DNA from: Alphaproteobacteria bacterium
Lineage (GTDB): Bacteria; Pseudomonadota; Alphaproteobacteria; Geminicoccales; Geminicoccaceae
DNA: 6,308 nt
Direction of reading: 5' to 3'
Assembly: GCA_026984595.1 (NCBI GenBank)
Contig: JALSRW010000635.1
Coordinates: 1-6,308, forward strand
The translations under genes and the position numbers were made by a program. Below are positions 1-6,267 of the stretch, in pieces (within the stretch, counting starts at the first letter, position 1; the number at the start of each line of letters is the position of its first letter). The notes below the pieces were generated by a model that saw only the letters and a list, made by a program, of their open reading frames with translations, was not told the DNA's origin and did no database searches.

Positions 1-1
1 C

Positions 2-1402
2 TACGATACGCTCTTCGCCATGGACGAGAATTTCCGTCCGCAGCCGCAGATGGTGGAGAGCTGGGAGGTGTCCGACGACCGTCTGACCTGGACCTTCAAG
101 CTGCGGGAGGGGCTCGAGTTCCACGACGGCGAGCCGGTGCGCTCCAACGATTGCATCGCCTCGCTGCAGCGCTGGGGCAAGCGCGACGGCATGGGCCAGC
201 AGCTCTTCGCCGCGGTGGCGGAGATGAAGGCCAAGGACGACCGCACCTTCGTCATGCGCCTGAGCCAACCCTTCGGGCTGGTACTCGAGGCGATCGGCAA
301 GATCTCCTCCAACGTGCCCTTCATCATGCCCGAGCGGGTGGCGCAGACCGATCCCTTCGAGCAGATCACCGAGTATGTCGGCTCGGGGCCGTTCGTCTTC
401 CAGAAGGACGAATGGGTGCCCGGCTCGAAGGTGGTCTACACCAAGTTCGAGGGGTACGTGCCGCGCTCCGAGCCGCCCTCGGCGGCGGCCGGCGGCAAGA
501 TCGCCAAGGTGGACCGGGTCGAGTGGACCTACTTCCCCGACCAGACCACGGCGATGAACGCGCTGCTGGCCGGCGAGGTGGACTATTTCGAGAGCCCCTC
601 GAACGATCTCATGCCGATTCTGTCGGCCAATCCCGATGTGGTGGTGGAGATCAACGATCCGCTCGGCAACATCGGCTTTGCGCGCTTCAACCATCTGTTG
701 CCGCCCTTCGACCGGGCCGAGGTGCGCCGGGCGGCGATCATGGCCATGAAGCAGGAAGACTACATGGCCGCCGCGATCGGCGATCCCCAATACTGGAAGA
801 CCTGCTACTCGGTCTATCCCTGCGGCACGCCCTACGCCAGCGAGATCGGCTCCGAGGTGATGAAGGTGGGCGATGTCGAGAAGGCGAGGGCGGCGCTCGA
901 CGAGGCGGGCTACGACGGCACGCCGGTGGTCATCATGCAGCCGACCGACATCCCCGTGCTGTCGGCATTCTCGCTGGTGACCGCGGAGAAGCTGCGCAAG
1001 ATGGGCATGACGGTCGAGGTGCAGGCGATGGACTGGTCGACCCTGACTTCCCGCCGGGCCAAGCGCGATCCCGTCTCGGAAGGCGGCTGGAACATGTTCC
1101 ACACTTGGTGGATCGGCGCCGATGTGATGGATCCCATGGCCATCGCCTTTTCCGGGGATCCCGAGAAGGGCTGGTTCGGCTGGCCCTCGGACGAGGAGCT
1201 GGAGAAGGCGCGGCGCGCCTTCGCCTTCGCCGCCAGTGCCGAGGAGAAGAAGAAATACGCCTACAAGACCCAGGAACGCTTGTGGGCGATCGGCGCCTCG
1301 GGGCATCTCGGACAGTTCTTCGTTCCCGTGGCCTATCGGAACAACGTCAAGGGGCTGATCAAATCGCCGGTACAGTTCTTCTGGAACATGTACGTGGAGT
1401 GA
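2..1402 (+). CDS. ABC transporter substrate-binding protein, family 5 (5'-truncated by window edge)
   Basis: This is the periplasmic solute-binding component of a peptide/nickel-type ABC importer. The frame is open from base 2, with no start codon or signal peptide visible, so the gene begins upstream; 466 residues are present, and the family is usually about 500-550. The family-5 signature region is visible near the N-terminal end of the fragment (WTFKLREGLEFHDG, residues 30-43). It is followed by the typical GSGPF segment, the FNHLLPPFDRAEVRRA segment before the hinge, and a C-terminal lobe with a W-rich stretch (MFHTWWIGADVMDP). The ATG at position 20 is internal, because the residues before it (YDTLFA) already fit the family. 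Two cysteines (codons 803-805 and 821-823) are spaced C-x5-C and could form a disulfide in the periplasm. It is the first visible gene of the transporter operon. The substrate cannot be determined; oligopeptides or dipeptides are the default, and other small solutes are possible. Confidence 0.93.
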   Translation, partial: YDTLFAMDENFRPQPQMVESWEVSDDRLTWTFKLREGLEFHDGEPVRSNDCIASLQRWGKRDGMGQQLFAAVAEMKAKDDRTFVMRLSQPFGLVLEAIGKISSNVPFIMPERVAQTDPFEQITEYVGSGPFVFQKDEWVPGSKVVYTKFEGYVPRSEPPSAAAGGKIAKVDRVEWTYFPDQTTAMNALLAGEVDYFESPSNDLMPILSANPDVVVEINDPLGNIGFARFNHLLPPFDRAEVRRAAIMAMKQEDYMAAAIGDPQYWKTCYSVYPCGTPYASEIGSEVMKVGDVEKARAALDEAGYDGTPVVIMQPTDIPVLSAFSLVTAEKLRKMGMTVEVQAMDWSTLTSRRAKRDPVSEGGWNMFHTWWIGADVMDPMAIAFSGDPEKGWFGWPSDEELEKARRAFAFAASAEEKKKYAYKTQERLWAIGASGHLGQFFVPVAYRNNVKGLIKSPVQFFWNMYVE

Positions 1403-1412
1403 ACCCAGGTAG

Positions 1413-1441
1413 CGGCCCGGCCGCCGTTCGCGGCCGGGCCG
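1413..1441 (+). promoter_or_regulatory. GC-rich intercistronic stem-loop after the binding-protein gene
   Basis: A perfect 12-bp stem pairs 1413-1424 with 1430-1441 around a 5-base loop (CGTTC). It starts 10 bases after the stop codon of the binding-protein gene and ends 19 bases before the next start codon. It is not followed by a T-run (GTGTCCCCC follows), so it does not look like a canonical intrinsic terminator. Hairpins in this position of ABC importer operons are known to protect the upstream mRNA from 3' decay or to reduce read-through, which gives more binding protein than permease. That role is inferred here. Confidence 0.72.
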
Positions 1442-1460
1442 TGTCCCCCGGGGAGAGGCC

Positions 1461-2405
1461 ATGCTGCGGTACGTGCTGATGCGCATTCTGGCCACCGTTC
1501 CGGTGATGGGGGTGGTGGCGGTCTTCGTCTTCCTGATGCTGCGGCTGGCACCGGGCGATCCGGCGGCGGTGATCGCCGGCGACTACGCCACGGCCGAGGA
1601 CGTGGCCCGCATTCGCGAGCAGCTCGGTCTCAACCAGCCGATTCCGGTGCAGTTCGCGAAATGGATCGGGGCGCTCCTGCAGGGGGATCTGGGGACCTCG
1701 ATCTTCACCAACCTTCCGGTCACCACCCTGATCGCCCAGCGCCTCGAGCCGACCCTGCTCTTGGCGCTCTCCACCATCACCTTCGCAGTGCTCGTCGCCG
1801 TGCCGCTCGGCACCATCGCCGCCTGGCGTTCGGGCAGCCTGCTCGACCGCTTCGTCATGCTGTTCTCGGTCGCCGGCTTCTCGGTGCCGGTGTTCGTCCT
1901 CGGCTACATCCTGATCTATGTTCTCGCCATGTGGCTGCAGTGGCTGCCGGTGCAGGGCTACAAGAGCCCCTTCGCGTTCGGCCTGCTGGCCTTCCTGCGC
2001 CACATCGCCCTGCCGACGATGACTCTGAGCGTGATCTTCATCGCGTTGATCGCGCGCATGACCCGGGCCTCGGTGATGGAGGTGCTGGGGGAGGATTACA
2101 TCCGTACCGCCCGCGCCAAGGGACAGAACGAGCTGCGGGTGCTGCTGCGTCACGCGCTCCGGAACGCCGCCGTTCCCATCGTCACGGTCATCGGCATCGG
2201 CATCGCGCTTCTGATCGGCGGGGTCGTGGTGACCGAAAGCGTCTACAACATCCCCGGTCTCGGCCGCCTCGTGCTCGATGCCGTGCTGGCCCGCGACTAT
2301 CCGATCATCCAGGGGCTCATTCTCTTCTTCAGTTTCGTCTACATTCTGATCAACCTGCTCATCGACCTCTCCTACACCCTGCTCGATCCGAGGATCCGCT
2401 ACTGA
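1461..2405 (+). CDS. ABC transporter permease, DppB/OppB family
   Basis: This is an integral inner-membrane subunit, one half of the translocation channel of the peptide-type importer. At 314 aa it has the usual length for the family. The N-terminus has a membrane segment (about residues 9-28) followed by the conserved APGDPA motif (30-35) and a periplasmic stretch. Further hydrophobic segments lie at about 98-120, 133-156, 178-198, 240-258 and 284-303. The cytoplasmic EAA-type coupling loop that contacts the ATPase is at about 211-234 (EDYIRTARAKG...LRHAL). The C-terminus LLDPRIRY is typical of DppB-type permeases. The ATG at 1461 is preceded by a strong purine-rich ribosome binding site (GGGGAGAGG, 1450-1458). 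It overlaps the next gene by one base (TGATG), so translation is probably coupled. Confidence 0.95.
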   Translation: MLRYVLMRILATVPVMGVVAVFVFLMLRLAPGDPAAVIAGDYATAEDVARIREQLGLNQPIPVQFAKWIGALLQGDLGTSIFTNLPVTTLIAQRLEPTLLLALSTITFAVLVAVPLGTIAAWRSGSLLDRFVMLFSVAGFSVPVFVLGYILIYVLAMWLQWLPVQGYKSPFAFGLLAFLRHIALPTMTLSVIFIALIARMTRASVMEVLGEDYIRTARAKGQNELRVLLRHALRNAAVPIVTVIGIGIALLIGGVVVTESVYNIPGLGRLVLDAVLARDYPIIQGLILFFSFVYILINLLIDLSYTLLDPRIRY

Positions 2406-3301
2406 TGGCGACCGAGCGGCAGACGGATCCGGCCGCCCTGTCGGCCGACGCGAAGCTCCCGGCGAGGCGGGAGGCGAGCCTCGCCAGTCTCGTGCTCGCC
2501 AACCGCGGCGTTTTCTGGGGCGGGGCCCTGCTGCTGGTGATGGTGGCGATCGCGCTCTTCGGCCCCCTGTTTACGAGCGATCCGATGGCCCTGAACCCGA
2601 TCAAGCGGCTGAAGCCGCCCGGGGGCGAGTTCCTCTTCGGCACCGATTTTCTCGGCCGCGACGTCTTCGCCCGGGTGATCTACGGCGCGCGCATCTCCCT
2701 CGCCGTCGGTCTCGCGGTGGCGCTGATCGCCATTTCGGTGGGGCTGGTGATGGGCATGATCGCCGGCTACATCCGTGCCCTCGATGCGCTGATCATGCGG
2801 GTGATGGACGGGCTGATGGCGATCCCCGGCATTCTCCTGGCCATCGCCCTGATCTCCCTCTCCGGGGCGACCCTGACGACCGTGATCGTCGCCATCGTCA
2901 TCCCCGAGATTCCGCGGGTGGTGCGTCTCGTGCGCTCGGTGGTGCTGACGGTGCGCGAGGAACCCTATGTCGAGGCGGCGATCGCCGCCGGCACGCGGCT
3001 GCCGCAGATCCTCGTCCGCCACATCCTGCCCAACACCATCGCCCCGCTGATCGTGCAGGCGACCTACATCAGCGGTTCGGCGATGCTCACCGAATCGATC
3101 CTCGGCTTCCTCGGCGCCGGCATTCCGCCCGAGATTCCGAGCTGGGGCAATATCATGTCGGAGGGCCGCACCTACTTCCAGATCAGCCCCTGGATCATCT
3201 TCTTCCCGGGCATCGCCCTCGCCTTCACCGTGCTCGCCGTCAATGTCGTGGGGGACGGGCTGCGCGACACCCTCGACCCGCGCATCGCGCGCAAGATGTG
3301 A
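2405..3301 (+). CDS. ABC transporter permease, DppC/OppC family
   Basis: This is the second channel subunit of the importer, 298 aa. The start is the ATG inside TGATG at 2403-2407, sharing one base with the stop of the previous permease. A modest GAGGA (2390-2394) lies 10 bases upstream within the previous gene. The frame stays open further upstream, but that part reads as out-of-frame, Arg-rich product of the first permease gene. The protein has a charged N-terminal tail, a first membrane segment at about 36-53, the family motif FGTDFLGRDVFARVIYGAR (78-96), and several membrane segments. The EAA-type loop is at about 187-210 (EPYVEAAIAAG...RHILPN), and the C-terminus DGLRDTLDPR is characteristic of the family. 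It would pair with the upstream permease and dock on the fused ATPase downstream. Confidence 0.95.
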   Translation: MATERQTDPAALSADAKLPARREASLASLVLANRGVFWGGALLLVMVAIALFGPLFTSDPMALNPIKRLKPPGGEFLFGTDFLGRDVFARVIYGARISLAVGLAVALIAISVGLVMGMIAGYIRALDALIMRVMDGLMAIPGILLAIALISLSGATLTTVIVAIVIPEIPRVVRLVRSVVLTVREEPYVEAAIAAGTRLPQILVRHILPNTIAPLIVQATYISGSAMLTESILGFLGAGIPPEIPSWGNIMSEGRTYFQISPWIIFFPGIALAFTVLAVNVVGDGLRDTLDPRIARKM

Positions 3302-3314
3302 GGGAAGGACGCCC

Positions 3315-4952
3315 ATGACCCGACCTTCCGTCCGCTCCGGCACCCCGGTCCTCGAGATCCGGGGGCTGACCGTGACCCTGCCCGAGGGCGCCGACCGGAA
3401 ATATGCCGTCGAGGAGGTGAGCCTCACGGTCGGCGCCGGCGAGATCGTCTGTATCGTCGGCGAATCCGGCTCCGGCAAGTCGGTCACCGCCTTCACCGTG
3501 ATGGGGCTCACGCCGCGCAAGGAACTGAAGCCGGTGGCCGGCCGGATTCGGCTCCACGGCCGTGACATCCTCGGTCTCCCGGAGCGCGAACTGCGCCGGC
3601 TCCGGGGCGAGAAGATGGCGATGATCTTCCAGGAGCCGATGACCGCCCTCAGCCCGGTGATGAAGGTGGGGGACCAGATCGCCGAGGTGCTGGAGATCCA
3701 CACCGAGCTCGGCCCCCGCGAACGCCGCGAGCGGGTGCTGGAGGCGATGCGCGACGTCAACCTGCCGGAGCCCGAGCGCCTCTTCCACTCCTATCCGCAT
3801 CAGCTCTCGGGCGGCCAGCGCCAGCGGGTGATGATCGCCATGGCGCTGGTCCTCGACCCGGGCCTCCTCATTGCCGACGAGCCGACCACCGCCCTCGATG
3901 TCACCACCCAGGCGCAGATCCTGGAGCTCATCAAATCGATCCAGCGCCGCCACGGCACCGGCGTCATGTTCATCACCCATGATTTCGGCGTCGTCGCCGA
4001 GATCGCCGACCGGGTGGTGGTGATGCAGGAGGGGCGGGTGGTGGAACAGGGGCCGGCGGCGAGGATCCTGACCCGGCCCGAACATCCCTACACGCGGATG
4101 CTGATCGGTTCGGTGCCGACCCTGACACCCCCCGAACGTCCCCCCCGCGGGGAGGCCGAGACGGCCCTCGAGGTGCGGCGGCTCAACAAGATCTACGGCC
4201 ACGGCGGCTGGTTCGGCGGCGGCCGGGTGGTGCATGCGGCCCGGGACGTCGACCTCACCCTGCACCGGGGGGAGACCCTGGGCGTGGTCGGCGAATCGGG
4301 CTCCGGCAAATCCACCGTCGCCCGCTGCATCGTCCGTCTGGTGGATATCACCAGCGGCGAGATCCTGATCGACGGGGTGGATCTGGCGAAGCTGCGCCAG
4401 GCGGAGTTGCGGCCCCACCGGCGCCACATCCAGATCGTCTTCCAGGATCCCTATCGCTCGCTCAATCCACGTCGCACGGTCGGCCAGTCGATCCTCGAGG
4501 GGCCGATGAACTTCGGTCTCGGCCGCGAGGAGGCGCTGGCCCGGGCACGCGAGCTGATGCGGGTGGTCGGGCTCGCCCCCGAGGTGCTCGACCGCTTTCC
4601 GCACCAGTTCTCGGGCGGCCAGCGGCAACGCATCTGCATCGCCCGGGCGCTGGCCATGGAGCCCCGGGTACTGATCGCCGACGAGGCGGTTTCCGCCCTC
4701 GACGTGTCGGTGCAGGCCCAGGTGCTGGATCTGCTCGACAAGGTACGCCGGCGCTTCGATCTGGCGGTGCTGTTCATCACCCACGATCTGCGGGTGGCGG
4801 CGCAGATCTGCGATCGCATCATGGTGATGTGGCAGGGGCGGGTGGTGGAGCAGGGGCCGACGGCGCGGGTCTTCCGCGAACCGTCGCACGAATACACGCG
4901 GCGTCTCCTGGCCGCCGCCCCCGGCCGCGACAGCTTCCTCGCCGCGGAGTGA
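3315..4952 (+). CDS. Fused double ATP-binding subunit (DppD-DppF type) of peptide ABC transporter
   Basis: This 545-aa protein carries both nucleotide-binding domains in one chain and powers the importer from the cytoplasmic face of the membrane. Domain 1 has Walker A GESGSGKS (49-56), Q-loop Gln106, signature LSGGQ (164-168), Walker B with catalytic Glu189, and H-loop His222. Domain 2 has Walker A GESGSGKST (326-334), Q-loop Gln377, signature FSGGQ (432-436), Walker B with Glu457, and His490. Each half ends in the short HPYT/HEYT tail typical of oligopeptide ATPases (about 254-270 and 522-537). Both active sites look complete. The start was placed at the ATG at 3315 because GGGAAGGA (3302-3309) sits 5 bases upstream and because the frame before it overlaps the end of the permease gene with unrelated, low-quality sequence. 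A 13-bp gap from the permease supports one operon. Similar fusions include GsiA and YejF. Confidence 0.95.
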   Translation: MTRPSVRSGTPVLEIRGLTVTLPEGADRKYAVEEVSLTVGAGEIVCIVGESGSGKSVTAFTVMGLTPRKELKPVAGRIRLHGRDILGLPERELRRLRGEKMAMIFQEPMTALSPVMKVGDQIAEVLEIHTELGPRERRERVLEAMRDVNLPEPERLFHSYPHQLSGGQRQRVMIAMALVLDPGLLIADEPTTALDVTTQAQILELIKSIQRRHGTGVMFITHDFGVVAEIADRVVVMQEGRVVEQGPAARILTRPEHPYTRMLIGSVPTLTPPERPPRGEAETALEVRRLNKIYGHGGWFGGGRVVHAARDVDLTLHRGETLGVVGESGSGKSTVARCIVRLVDITSGEILIDGVDLAKLRQAELRPHRRHIQIVFQDPYRSLNPRRTVGQSILEGPMNFGLGREEALARARELMRVVGLAPEVLDRFPHQFSGGQRQRICIARALAMEPRVLIADEAVSALDVSVQAQVLDLLDKVRRRFDLAVLFITHDLRVAAQICDRIMVMWQGRVVEQGPTARVFREPSHEYTRRLLAAAPGRDSFLAAE

Positions 4953-4954
4953 GA

Positions 4955-4971
4955 AGCGCCGTCTCGGCGTT
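4955..4971 (+). terminator. Weak hairpin after the transporter operon, possible terminator
   Basis: A short stem (CGCCG, 4957-4961, with CGGCG, 4965-4969, extended by a G-T and an A-T pair) closes a three-base loop three bases after the ATPase stop codon. There is no T-run after it, so intrinsic termination would be poor at best. It is listed only because it lies exactly between the two likely transcription units. Confidence 0.22.
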
Positions 4972-4984
4972 CGGCGAGGATGGC

Positions 4985-5013
4985 TTGAAGAATGTGATAC
5001 CCGGTATCATATT
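4985..5013 (+). promoter_or_regulatory. Putative sigma-70-like promoter of the toxin-antitoxin block
   Basis: A TTGAAG box (4985-4990, four of six matches to TTGACA) is followed after 17 bases by CATATT (5008-5013, four of six matches to TATAAT). This is locally AT-rich in an otherwise GC-rich window. It sits about 30 bases before the first toxin gene, and the spacer and -10 box are covered by a palindrome, the usual layout of an autoregulated toxin-antitoxin promoter. The match is from reading only; TATCAT at 5005-5010 is an alternative -10 with poorer spacing. Confidence 0.45.
4991..5013. promoter_or_regulatory. Palindromic operator candidate upstream of toxin-antitoxin module 1
   Basis: A perfect 7-bp inverted repeat TGATACC-C-GGTATCA spans 4995-5009. 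Allowing one mismatch (4994/5010), the arms extend to 11 bp, 4991-5013. It ends 30 bases before the toxin start and overlaps the putative -10 box. Xre/HigA-type antitoxins bind such palindromes and repress their own operon, more tightly when complexed with the toxin. By position, the likely ligand is the antitoxin encoded at 5411-5728; this is inferred. Confidence 0.6.
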
Positions 5014-5043
5014 TTAGCCGACGAACGCAGGCCGGGATCAACG

Positions 5044-5430
5044 TTGCGGGTTTTCAAGACCAAGCCGTTTTGCCGTTTTGCCGAACGCGAGAGCATAGAC
5101 GATGCGGCCTTGTGCGAGGCGGTGCGGCGGGCGGAAGCAGGGCTCGTCGACGCTGATCTCGGTGGTGGCGTCGTCAAGCAGCGTATCGCCAGAAGGGGAA
5201 GCGGAAAGTCGAGAGGCTATCGGGTCATCCTGCTGTTCCGTAGAGGTTCGCGCTGCTTCTTCGTCTATGGCTTCGCCAAGCGCGACCGAACCAACATTCG
5301 ACGGAACGAACTCGACGCTTTCCGGATGTTGGCGGAGCAGCTTCTCAAACTCGAAGGCGCCGCCCTCGAGGCGGCCATGACCAACGGTACGATTGTGGAG
5401 GTGACGTGTGATGGCCGAGCGATACGGTAG
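5044..5430 (+). CDS. Type II toxin-antitoxin system RelE/HigB-family toxin
   Basis: This 128-aa protein resembles RelE-superfamily toxins, which as a family are mostly mRNA interferases acting at the ribosome. It opens with RVFKTKPFCRFA and a helical segment (DDAALCEAVRRAEAG, 19-33). The conserved core follows: GGGVVKQRIARRGSGKSRGYRVI (about 40-62) and then FFVYGFAKRDRTNI (72-85). The basic residues Arg47, Arg50, Lys55, Arg60 and Lys79 are candidates for RNA binding or catalysis. The C-terminal tail (about 95-122) with GTIVEVTCDG matches the usual end of this subgroup. The start is TTG at 5044, with a weak GGGA (5034-5037) six bases ahead; no in-frame ATG lies nearby, and the N-terminus fits the family there. 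A hand count of 5041-5100 gives about 53% GC, well below the transporter genes. The 3' end overlaps the antitoxin gene by 20 bases, so the pair is co-translated. Confidence 0.88.
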   Translation: MRVFKTKPFCRFAERESIDDAALCEAVRRAEAGLVDADLGGGVVKQRIARRGSGKSRGYRVILLFRRGSRCFFVYGFAKRDRTNIRRNELDAFRMLAEQLLKLEGAALEAAMTNGTIVEVTCDGRAIR

Positions 5431-5728
5431 CGACGCGCTGGCTGCCGTGCACGAGACGGCCCTCGGTCTCGCCGAAGCGGGGGCGATCGACAAACGCACG
5501 ATGCGCGCCTTCGATGAGATGTGCCTGACGCCCGTGGAAGAGCTGACGCCCGAGGAGATCCGGCAGATCCGGCTGCGGGAACGGGCTAGCCAGGCGGTTT
5601 TTGCCCGCTATCTGAACGTCACGCCGGGACTGGTGAGCCAGTGGGAGCGCGGCAAGAAGCGCCCGAGAGGAGCCTCGCTCAAACTTCTCAATCTGGTCGC
5701 GAGGAAGGGCCTGCAGGCGGTGGCCTGA
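5411..5728 (+). CDS. HigA-like antitoxin, Xre-family helix-turn-helix regulator
   Basis: This 105-aa protein is the partner of the toxin just upstream. It should bind and neutralise that toxin and repress the shared promoter. The N-terminal half (LAAVHETALGLAEAGAIDKRTMRAFDEMCL, residues 10-39) is the typical lead segment of this antitoxin group. It is followed by LTPEEIRQIR and a helix-turn-helix at about 60-81 (SQAVFARYLNVTPGLVSQWE), with an RPRG turn and a closing helix LKLLNLVARKGL. The length and C-terminus look complete. The ATG at 5411 is chosen; a GTG one codon earlier (5408) is equally possible. GGAGG at 5397-5401 lies 9 and 6 bases ahead of them respectively. The toxin stop at 5428-5430 lies inside this gene, a usual sign of coupling. 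Confidence 0.9.
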   Translation: MAERYGSDALAAVHETALGLAEAGAIDKRTMRAFDEMCLTPVEELTPEEIRQIRLRERASQAVFARYLNVTPGLVSQWERGKKRPRGASLKLLNLVARKGLQAVA

Positions 5729-5737
5729 GCGAGTGGG

Positions 5738-5962
5738 GTGTCCCTCGGCGGCGGGGTGCGAAAGGTCCGGTTTGCACGTTCCGGGGGTGGCAAGACCGGT
5801 GGCTACCGGGTGATCTACGTCTTCCCGCCCGATGTGGACATGCCGGTCTTTCTGATCACGGTCTTCGCCAAGAACGAGAAGGCCAATCCGAGCGAGACCG
5901 AGGCCAGGGTGGTCAAATCTCTCGGCAGCAAGCTCGTCGACAGCTACAGGAGAAAGCCATGA
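5738..5962 (+). pseudogene. N-terminally truncated RelE/HigB-2-like toxin remnant
   Basis: The frame codes for about 74 residues starting at a GTG. It matches the central and C-terminal part of a RelE/HigB-2-type toxin: GGGVRKVRFARSGGGKTGGYRVIYVF (4-29) and then PVFLITVFAKNEKAN (36-50), ending in an S-x-L-V-x-S-Y-R-R helix. Full-length relatives are about 105-115 residues. Alignment to the upstream toxin puts its first residue near that toxin's residue 37, so the N-terminal helices are missing. The frame upstream is closed by the antitoxin-1 stop codon at 5726-5728, and no clear ribosome binding site precedes the GTG. The remnant ends in ATGA, overlapping the next antitoxin gene by 4 bases, as an intact module would. 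It is probably inactive as a toxin; a short expressed peptide that still binds antitoxin 2 cannot be excluded. Confidence 0.75.
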
Positions 5963-6267
5963 GCGAGGCGTTCGAGAGCATCGAGAAAGGTTTCAAGGAA
6001 GCGCTCTTCCATGCTCGTGGTGAGGTCGCTCCCACGGCATCGGAGACCGTCGTTCACGAAATCGAGGTTCCCGAACCGGACGTGCGGGTGATCCGTGCCC
6101 GGGCCGGACTTTCACAGGCGGCGTTCGCGCGCAGCATCGGCATCGCCAAGGGCACGCTGCTGCAGTGGGAGCAGCGGCGCCGGCGCCCGCGCGGCCCGGC
6201 GCGGGTTCTTCTCGCCCTGATCGACAGGGATCCCGGGATCGTACAGCGCACCCTGCACGGCCGGTGA
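5959..6267 (+). CDS. Xre-family antitoxin of the second, decayed toxin-antitoxin module
   Basis: This 102-aa protein resembles the antitoxin/transcription regulator partner (HigA-2/NadS-like) of RelE/HigB-2 toxins. The N-terminal part (SEAFESIEKGFKEALFHARGE, residues 2-22) is the usual helix at the start of this group. It is followed by VHEIEVPEPDVRVIRARAGLSQ and a helix-turn-helix at about 52-73 (SQAAFARSIGIAKGTLLQWE), and it ends with an RRRRPRGPARVLLALIDRDP stretch and a VQRTL tail. It looks full length and intact. The ATG at 5959 has a strong AGGAG (5948-5952) six bases ahead and overlaps the stop of the truncated toxin as ATGA. The long open frame reaching back to 5641 is a frame artefact over antitoxin 1 and the toxin remnant. 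With its toxin broken and no palindrome visible directly before the remnant, it probably depends on the module 1 promoter. Confidence 0.88.
   Translation: MSEAFESIEKGFKEALFHARGEVAPTASETVVHEIEVPEPDVRVIRARAGLSQAAFARSIGIAKGTLLQWEQRRRRPRGPARVLLALIDRDPGIVQRTLHGR

Noticed and set aside
800..826. C-x5-C pair in the binding protein as a metal or redox site
   Set aside because: A structural disulfide in a periplasmic protein is the simpler reading, and nothing else points to metal binding.
151..1479. Overlapping + strand open frame within the binding-protein gene
   Set aside because: The translation is Arg/Gly-rich and without motifs, while the frame from position 2 reads as a clear family-5 binding protein.
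1359..2153. Long open frame on the - strand opposite the first permease gene (264 codons)
   Set aside because: It is rich in His, Arg, Gln and Glu with no recognisable domain, and lies antisense to a clear DppB-type gene; such frames are common in high-GC DNA.
4677..4698. Ala458 in place of the usual Pro after the Walker B glutamate of ATPase domain 2 (ADEAVSALD)
   Set aside because: The catalytic Glu457 and D-loop are intact, and ADEAVSALD variants are, to my recollection, common in alphaproteobacterial peptide transporter ATPases, so it is not a sign of a dead site.
3240..4889. Very long open frame on the - strand opposite the ATPase gene (549 codons), and a similar one at 2399-3760
   Set aside because: They are composition artefacts antisense to strongly conserved ABC genes; the translations are low-complexity His/Arg/Asp-rich and show no family features.
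4451..5041. - strand open frame covering the ATPase 3' end and the intergenic palindrome
   Set aside because: No recognisable protein, mostly antisense to conserved ATPase domain 2.
5641..5958. In-frame 5' extension of antitoxin 2 back to an ATG at 5641
   Set aside because: It would overlap antitoxin 1 and the toxin remnant with unrelated residues, whereas the ATG at 5959 has a strong ribosome binding site and the family N-terminus.
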